DNA from: Ignelater luminosus
Taxonomy: Eukaryota > Arthropoda > Insecta > Coleoptera > Elateridae
Length of the DNA: 64,000 bases
Assembly: GCA_011009095.1 (NCBI GenBank)
Contig: VTPC01000965.1
Span: 110,894 to 174,893, forward strand
Direction: 5' to 3'
The notes under the pieces are model-generated. The model was given only the letters and a program-made list of their open reading frames with translations, did not search any database and had not been told where the DNA came from. The position numbers and the translations under genes are program-made. Position 1 is the stretch's first letter. Each line of letters starts with the position of its first letter. Shown here in pieces: positions 58,270 through 64,000 of the stretch.

Positions 58270-58990
58270 TACAGCGGAAGGGTGTAAACCCCTGAATAAG
58301 ACTCGGCGTACTGATACAGCTTCATACGTTCTTTTTTCGTCTGTCTTCTCCATTTATTATTATCTGCTTCTATCCTGGCAAATAGTTTCCGTAATGTTTT
58401 CCTCTTCTAAACCCCCAACTTCCCATTTATTTCCTTATTAAGCACTCAGACCTCACAGCCATACAACAACAAATTTCAAAAAATGCTCCAATCCAGCAGC
58501 TTCGTTTGGTAATTCTTTTAATTATTGCCGTCTATTCTAAATCTTACTTGGCTTTCTCCTACTGTCTATTATCTTCTTCTTTTTGTTTATTAGTTACTAG
58601 CCCATCTTTGGCTGTACTTTACGATTTTCTGAAAGTTTTCTCTAATTCTTTTCGTGTTATCATCAAAGCTATATCGTCAGCCTATGCAATGGGTTGCTGT
58701 CGGTGACGATAAGTTAACCTGTTTCATTGAATTTTACTTTTTCTTGATATTATTTTGAAGATAAGATTGAATAAAACTTTTGACAGGAAATCTTCTTCCT
58801 TGATACCCTGTTTGACTTGAAATTCGCAGGATACAGATCCGGCTACAGCAATTTTATTGCAGGTTCATATGAGTTATACTTAGTGACAAATATTTGATCT
58901 ATCGACAAACGTCTTTTCTTAAATCCTTTTGGTATTCTCCGACTTTTTGTTACTGATGTTAGCTTGTCTCTAACCAATAAGGCACGAAGT
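58270..58990 (-). mobile_element. Non-LTR retrotransposon relic (minus strand)
   Basis: The minus strand reads RLSIDQIFVTK near 58,910. A deletion removes motif A. FQVKQGIKEEDFLSKVLFNL is near 58,800 (motif B, worn). PIA-stop-ADDIALMITRKELEKTF follows, where the Tyr codon of YADD has become TAG (58,673-58,687). LLYGCEV near 58,463 and KRKTLRKLFARIE, KWRRQTKKE near 58,350 complete the C-terminus. It is a different family from the RTE-like and Jockey-like elements above: the LLYG, RKTLR and WR blocks are of the type found in other insect LINEs. Confidence 0.8.
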
Positions 58991-60555
58991 TATGGCATTA
59001 TTTTTACAGACTGCGTCACATCTAGTAAATTTATATTATTGCAGCGCTAGAAGTGACTGCGCAATACTAAAACGCCTTTTACTTATATTGATTTGTAAGG
59101 CAAAGACATAAATTGTTTTTTGAACCATATCATAACCAACTTGCTGTTTGTACGATGATTTCTCATCCTTATAATATTTCGGAACTGTTAGGAAGATAAA
59201 CCTAAAGCTCTAATTTTTGATTACCCCTCTCAAGACTAGACTTTCTGCATTACAGTATACGCTAATATCAAAGAAATAGTGTCTTCTGTCTCCCGTGGTA
59301 TTAACGTATGAACATCTTTTGATTTTACGGATGCAAGTAGCTTGGAAAGGTCGTCTACCTCAGTTCTGTTCGTTCCTTGACCTCTAGCAACGGAAAGGTC
59401 TTCCTCTGTATTGATATCCTGACATTTTATTTTTATTCGAAACCCTGCATGCAATGTTCTGTTTTTCAGCAAACTGATAAGTAAGTGTATGAATAGAATC
59501 ATGTTAGTGAAAAATGTAGAATGCAAATCGATTTTCGTTCTCCAACCCGAGTGAAACTAAGACGAAAACAAAAATGTATTGGTCAAAAAAGGCAAATGTA
59601 TTATGTCCATATTTATAGTCAGCACATGAATCAGTTTATGCTTGACTCTTTACCTTGAGTTTGAGCACAAGTACGAGCTTGTATTCTTGAATCATCTCAA
59701 CTATAAAAGCTCGAACCTTGATTGACTATAAATACGCACAGTACTCAAATTTATTGAAGAAATAGAAATGGAAACTCTTAAAATAAAATCTTACATGTAG
59801 AGAATTAGAATTTGCATGGGGATCGAATCCGTAGCCTTTTTCTACGGACCAAGTACTGTAGATTATGTGTCACCAGTTTCTAAACCTTTTCCCGACTCCA
59901 GTCTTCTTTTCAGGGTTTTATTTGGAATCCCAAACTATCTCTCAGCCTTTCATTGTTACATCTCAATTTCTCTGCAGTTTTCCAATAACTTATCTTTAGA
60001 TTCTTTCTGTCCATAATCCTCTGACGATGGTTTGTTTCCTCTGATGGCGATAAGTAGCTAAGCCGGCACTATTTTGTTTTTTCCCTAAACGAGGACTTGG
60101 TACGCAATTGTGAGCAAGTTTGTCTTCTCATGTTTGCATTTACGCGAGATGCACAATGCGGTAGTATAGTGCATCCCAAACAAGTCGAAGGTTATTGTTT
60201 TTCAACAACAGTGAAGCACGTCGTCAGAAACAGAAAGATAAAATATAGTGTGCGTAGACGACCTACCCGCACATGAGCACATGACTCAAGGCAGGGAACA
60301 GATACTTTCAGGAAAGGATAGGATCAAGGTAGGGATAGAAAAAGAAATCTCCACCCCAAAAAAATCATCGAGATGGAAATACCCACATAAAATCTTTCTG
60401 CTTAGCAAACTTACACCATCCTTCTAACACCCGATTCTCCATATTGTTCTGTATTACTGGTAGCTACTCTAACCTAGATTGTTTACAGAAACCTCTAAAG
60501 CGTGTCCTGGTTCTCATTCTCTTGAGAACCATACATCTCATCAGGGTACCACATT
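58991..60555. other. No recognised gene
   Basis: AT-rich with short ORFs, including a 96-codon minus-strand ORF at 59,236-59,526 of unknown kind. A GCCGGCACTATTTTG-like block near 60,062 distantly recalls repeat family B. Confidence 0.4.
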
Positions 60556-60559
60556 GTTT

Positions 60560-61200
60560 GTGCTTTTCTAAGCTTGTTCTTCCTGGTTCATCTTTGGAAA
60601 GCTTCTCAAATTACTCTCAATTTCTTTTTGATCTTCATAGAAAAATCTGCAAAAGATGATGAGGCTATGTGCAAATGCCTAGAGTTAGTATAATAAACAG
60701 TCAGGAAGATTTAAAATCGAAGTGTTATCGTCGATTTTGGCAACGCTGTTTGTAGTTGTTTCTCACCTTTTTTCTCATCATGTTTTTCTATCAAGCTTGT
60801 TCCTCTTCGCTCATCTCTGACAAGCTAAATTACTCTATTTGTTTTCGATCTTCTTCGTAGAAAAACCTGCAAAAGATGATCAGGTCTTCTGCAAACGCCT
60901 AGATTTAGTCATAAAAAACAGACCGAAAAATGTAAAATCAAGGATTTATCGTCGATTCTGGCAAAAGTTTGTAGTTGTTGCTCGCCTTTTTTCTCATCAT
61001 GCTTTTCTATCAAGCTTGTTCCTCTTTGCTCATTTCTGACAAGCTTCCTAAATCACTTTTTATTTGTTTTCGATCTTTTTTGTAGAAAAACCTGCCAAAG
61101 ATGATTTGGTCATCTGCAAATGCCTGGTAGTTGTGAGAAACAGTCAGAAAGTTGTGCGATCGTCAGATCTGGAGATTTATCTATCTAGTGCAATAACTTC
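60560..61200 (-). repeat. Tandem triplication of an RT active-site segment
   Basis: AAGCTTGTTC marks unit starts at 60,570, 60,793 and 61,012 (periods 223 and 219 bp). On the minus strand each unit encodes the same peptide block, best in the third: AFADDQIIFGRFF (61,124-61,085). The second has AFAEDLIIFCRFF and the first AFAHSLIIFCRFF. FADDQ is a version of the RT motif C seen in some insect LINEs. A block TATCGTCGATTYTGGCAA also recurs in units 1 and 2. The repeats are an array of a LINE-derived piece, not separate LINE insertions. Confidence 0.82.
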
Positions 61201-63300
61201 TTAGAGCCAGATCTGTACTATATAGGTGTACTCTAGTTCTTCGAGCTACCTTTTGACCACAAATTGTCTCTCAACTTAAGCTGGGCGACTTGATGCAACG
61301 TTCTGCAAGTGCGAGAATCTTCAGTTAACTTTGCCGTTTCATTTTTCTCTTTCTAGCACTTACCTTAATGCATCTGTTATTGCTCTGAGACGTATAAGAA
61401 TGAATTCTTTGATTTTTTACGTTTAGGTTGTGTTACTGCGGTTCCAGGCTGTTCATCGTACTCTATGGTTTGCTAGGCCTGGTGGCATCGACTGGTACAA
61501 CATTCCTTTAGCCATTTTCTCTTGTTTTGCACAGCGCTTTGTTGCTGAATGGTGCTCAAGCTTGAAAACTGTTTTGGAGTCGTGTTTATTTGGTCATTAC
61601 TTGCTAACTAATCACACGACAGGTTAACACACTTTGTGTCACAGTAAAATGGGCTTTGAGATATTCCTCGCGCATTTATTTCCAAACAATCCACGTAGAC
61701 AAGAAGACAGTGATTGGTGCAAACAAATCGATCAAGACCACCACTATATCTGTAAAAGTCTTTTGGATTCCAAATTTGCACTAATCTTGTGTTTTTGATA
61801 ATTTCAGGATTAGTCCTGTTTAGATTGTATGTTATAGTCAGGGCTGCCGAAGTCGACTAGAACACAGGAATCTCTTATTCTACCCAACTAAGGCCAGGCA
61901 CAACTGTATAGATTTCTACATCGATCTGTAGCCTTAAACTAGCGTAGTTATCTTGTGAAGGTTAAAGCTCTTTGCTTTTATACGACTGTTGACAAAGATT
62001 ATAGATCAAGAGCGACCCCTGGGCCAAATTGGTTTCTAGTTCGAATGCTAAAACTCAATTATGTGATTATATTATTGCTCAAAAGTTAGTTCTTGCTGAT
62101 AAGTTTGCTCTTATACGGCCTCGGTAACCAAGTTTGTCTACTTTTTCCTGTAGGTGTTTGCATATCAGGCTTTGAGTTAATTGTATTTGAAACGAGCAAG
62201 TGATACAATAAAGTATCTGGTCTATTCTTCAATTAGTATCGTTAAGAGGGGAATGTAAACTTGTAACTCTCAGAGTCTACATTTCGATGTTGAAGTTTAG
62301 GATTCTATCGGGTTTTGTTATAATATTCTGTTCTTCTTGCCCCATAAACATCAAAGTCTACAGTTATTAAAGTGACATCTTGTTCTGTAACCTGAACATA
62401 GCACCTAAACAATTTTGTCTATGAGACAATATTCAATGAGAAAAAAAATTTAAAGCTTGAATTTTGAAAGTACAGGGTAGAAAACCATTCTGGCATCTTC
62501 AAACGGATTCTTCAACACATTTCTTAGCTTTGAGATTTTTAAGTTTTGTGTTTCTACTGAATATGCATTACTGTCCCTTTTCACTATCATTGAGAAAAGA
62601 TCAAATCTCAAGTTATCTAAAAGTAAGGTTCTGAAAGTTTACTAAAAAAATTAAATTACTGCAAGTTTTTTTCCATATAACTTTCCTAATAGTCTTGTTT
62701 GGCATCCTAAAATAGAGAACATTTTTTATTGTCACAATATTTATAGACTAACTACAACAGCAACTTTTACAACAACCTTCTTTGGTATTTTTTATTGACA
62801 GTTGGGAGCGTGTTAAATTTAAGTCGGCTCTTTTTAAGTCAAGGCATCACTTTATCCATACATGACCAAACATATTAATCATTTTAGTAGCAAAAACAAA
62901 ATCCATGCTTCGCAAACATGAAAATAATAATTTACAAAATTTTATTGATTTGACCCAACACAAAAATTGTTGCGGAATTTCCCTTTAGGGTAAATCTGAC
63001 ATCATCCAAATCTTGTTTTTAATTTGTAGCGATTGGCGTGAAAAATCTTAATTGGCGCACATCTCATCTAAACAAATCAAAATATATTTTTTCTTATCTT
63101 AATGTATTTTGGCTTTATTGAATTCAAGTTTTTTTATTAGTGATTTAGATTTTTTGCCACAGATGATAATTAGTGAATTTAAAATAAAAATTAAGATTGA
63201 ACAAAGTGGCCACGAGATCATTTTAATTTTTAACCCTCTACTATTATAAAATACCTCGAAGGAAAAAAACTAACTAACCGTTGACCTAACCGGAAGCCCT
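61201..63300. other. AT-rich sequence, nothing recognised
   Basis: Short ORFs without motifs (for example 61,430-61,627). No RNA gene or repeat recognised. Confidence 0.45.
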
Positions 63301-63319
63301 AAAAAAATTCCAAAGAATT

Positions 63320-63487
63320 ATCGTGCGCATGCGTGCAGACCATCTCTTTCAGTATTTGAAATTGTTAACCGGGAAAGACCCCTCGATGGACACCGATGTT
63401 GGTTACTCGCGGCCTTCGCGAACGCGAGGTTGTTCGCAGTTTCAATTCTTCGCCGTATTTCATTGACGTTCGTACTTTCAGGTGAGG
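63320..63487 (+). promoter_or_regulatory. CpG-rich, promoter-like island with possible 5' exon
   Basis: The stretch 63,321-63,460 is rich in CpG in an AT-rich setting (CTCGCGGCCTTCGCGAACGC). It contains TGCGCATGCG at 63,324-63,333, which matches the core of the NRF1/Ewg palindrome found in many animal housekeeping promoters. TCAG|GTGAGG at 63,481/63,482 is a good splice donor shape, and a second (TTG|GTGAGT) is at 63,733/63,734. No ORF supports a product on the + strand; a 61-codon minus-strand ORF overlaps. This could be the start of a gene whose body lies past the window. Confidence 0.35.
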
Positions 63488-64000
63488 ATATTGTGGAATT
63501 CACCTGTTCTCCGCTAACGATGTAGTTAGTGCAGGTGCTATGTGCTGCTTCGCGTGTTTGAAACTGATTTGGGTGATTAGATTAGATAAAAGTTCGAAGT
63601 TTAGTTGAGTTCTCGTACATCGTCACTGCATACAAACATTTCGATTAATAATAGTTGATCAAAGTGGAATTTTGTGAATATTTTGTGTTTGCTGAATCGT
63701 CAAAAATTGTGGATTATCAGGAATTTTATGTTGGTGAGTTTTTAGTATGTATTTTTACAAGTAATGTAAAAAAAGTACTTGCGGAAAAATTCTTTTTTGA
63801 TGGTAGCCGAGAAAGTTGGTATGGTACTTTCTAAATAAATAAATATTATCGTGTCTGCATAAAACATCAATAGGTGTTGCCAAAATTTATGATGCAAAAC
63901 TTTTTTAATTTTTATTATTACATGGGTTTGGCAAAGAAAAACCAACATGTAAATTTTGTAATTTTGAAAGGTTAAGAACAGGTTGATTTCTATTCATTTT
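63488..64000. other. Possible 5' untranslated or intronic sequence
   Basis: AT-rich. The second donor-like site at 63,733/63,734 is the only landmark. I see no coding sequence. Confidence 0.35.

Noticed and set aside
1..64000. tRNA and rRNA genes
   Set aside because: A read-through for T-arm (GGTTCRANNCC) and A/B box patterns found no cloverleaf-compatible site, and no rRNA-like block was seen. A tRNA scan would settle it.

Overview
The window is a piece of a eukaryotic nuclear genome, most likely an insect, from a draft assembly (there is a 379-base run of N). The background is clearly AT-rich. I find no bacterial signals: no operons, ribosome binding sites, rRNA, tRNA or CRISPR. I also find no intact host protein-coding gene. 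Recognisable coding matter is almost all decayed transposable elements, set among satellite arrays and long AT-rich stretches with nothing I can name. The insect call rests on the repertoire: several RTE-like and Jockey-like non-LTR retrotransposons in advanced decay, plus a Transib-like (RAG1-family) transposase relic. It is an inference.

Layout. 0.48-4.2 kb: a dispersed repeat family flanks a + strand RTE-like LINE (1.2-3.55 kb) ending in a GAA tail. 5.25-6.5 kb: a satellite of about 185 bp units with a palindromic GCCACC(N)3GGTGGC core. 8.86-9.55 kb: a Jockey-like fragment. 9.7-10.3 kb: a diverged tandem duplication. 11.4-12.4 kb: the Transib-like transposase pseudogene on the minus strand. 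12.7-15.3 kb: a complex satellite with about 20 bp sub-repeats, about 164 bp higher-order units and segments in both orientations. 15.3-19.9 kb: unrecognised apart from a 31 bp tandem duplication. 19.95-22.85 kb: a minus-strand RTE-like LINE. 22.9-26.7 kb: unrecognised. 26.7-27.6 kb: an inverted copy of the repeat family seen at 3.6-4.2 kb. 28.0-28.1 kb: a 27 bp minisatellite. 28.6-31.1 kb: a + strand RTE-like LINE. 35.3-38.3 kb: a minus-strand LINE that is nearly full length but broken.

From 40.88 to 43.3 kb two diverged direct repeats enclose a Jockey-like fragment. The left copy carries a 214 bp insertion built on a 70 bp near-perfect inverted repeat, with 12 bp direct repeats at its edges. 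The right copy appears to keep the empty site. 47.04-49.48 kb: the 185 bp satellite again, in the opposite orientation. 49.99-50.38 kb: a cluster of GTTTGGG motifs with an inverted copy at the far end. 55.1-57.2 kb: a GC-rich, better preserved Jockey-like element. 57.5-57.9 kb: the assembly gap, whose right edge repeats part of that element. 58.27-58.99 kb: another LINE relic. 60.56-61.2 kb: a triplicated block derived from a reverse transcriptase active-site segment. 63.3-63.5 kb: a small CpG-rich island with promoter-like features, the only place where a host gene might begin.

Nothing here works together as a pathway. The window is best read as intergenic, transposon- and satellite-rich DNA. 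I did not find a convincing new functional system. The most unusual structures are the inverted-repeat insertion with its empty-site paralogue, the nested-dimer satellite in two opposed arrays, and the two-orientation satellite at 12.7-15.3 kb.
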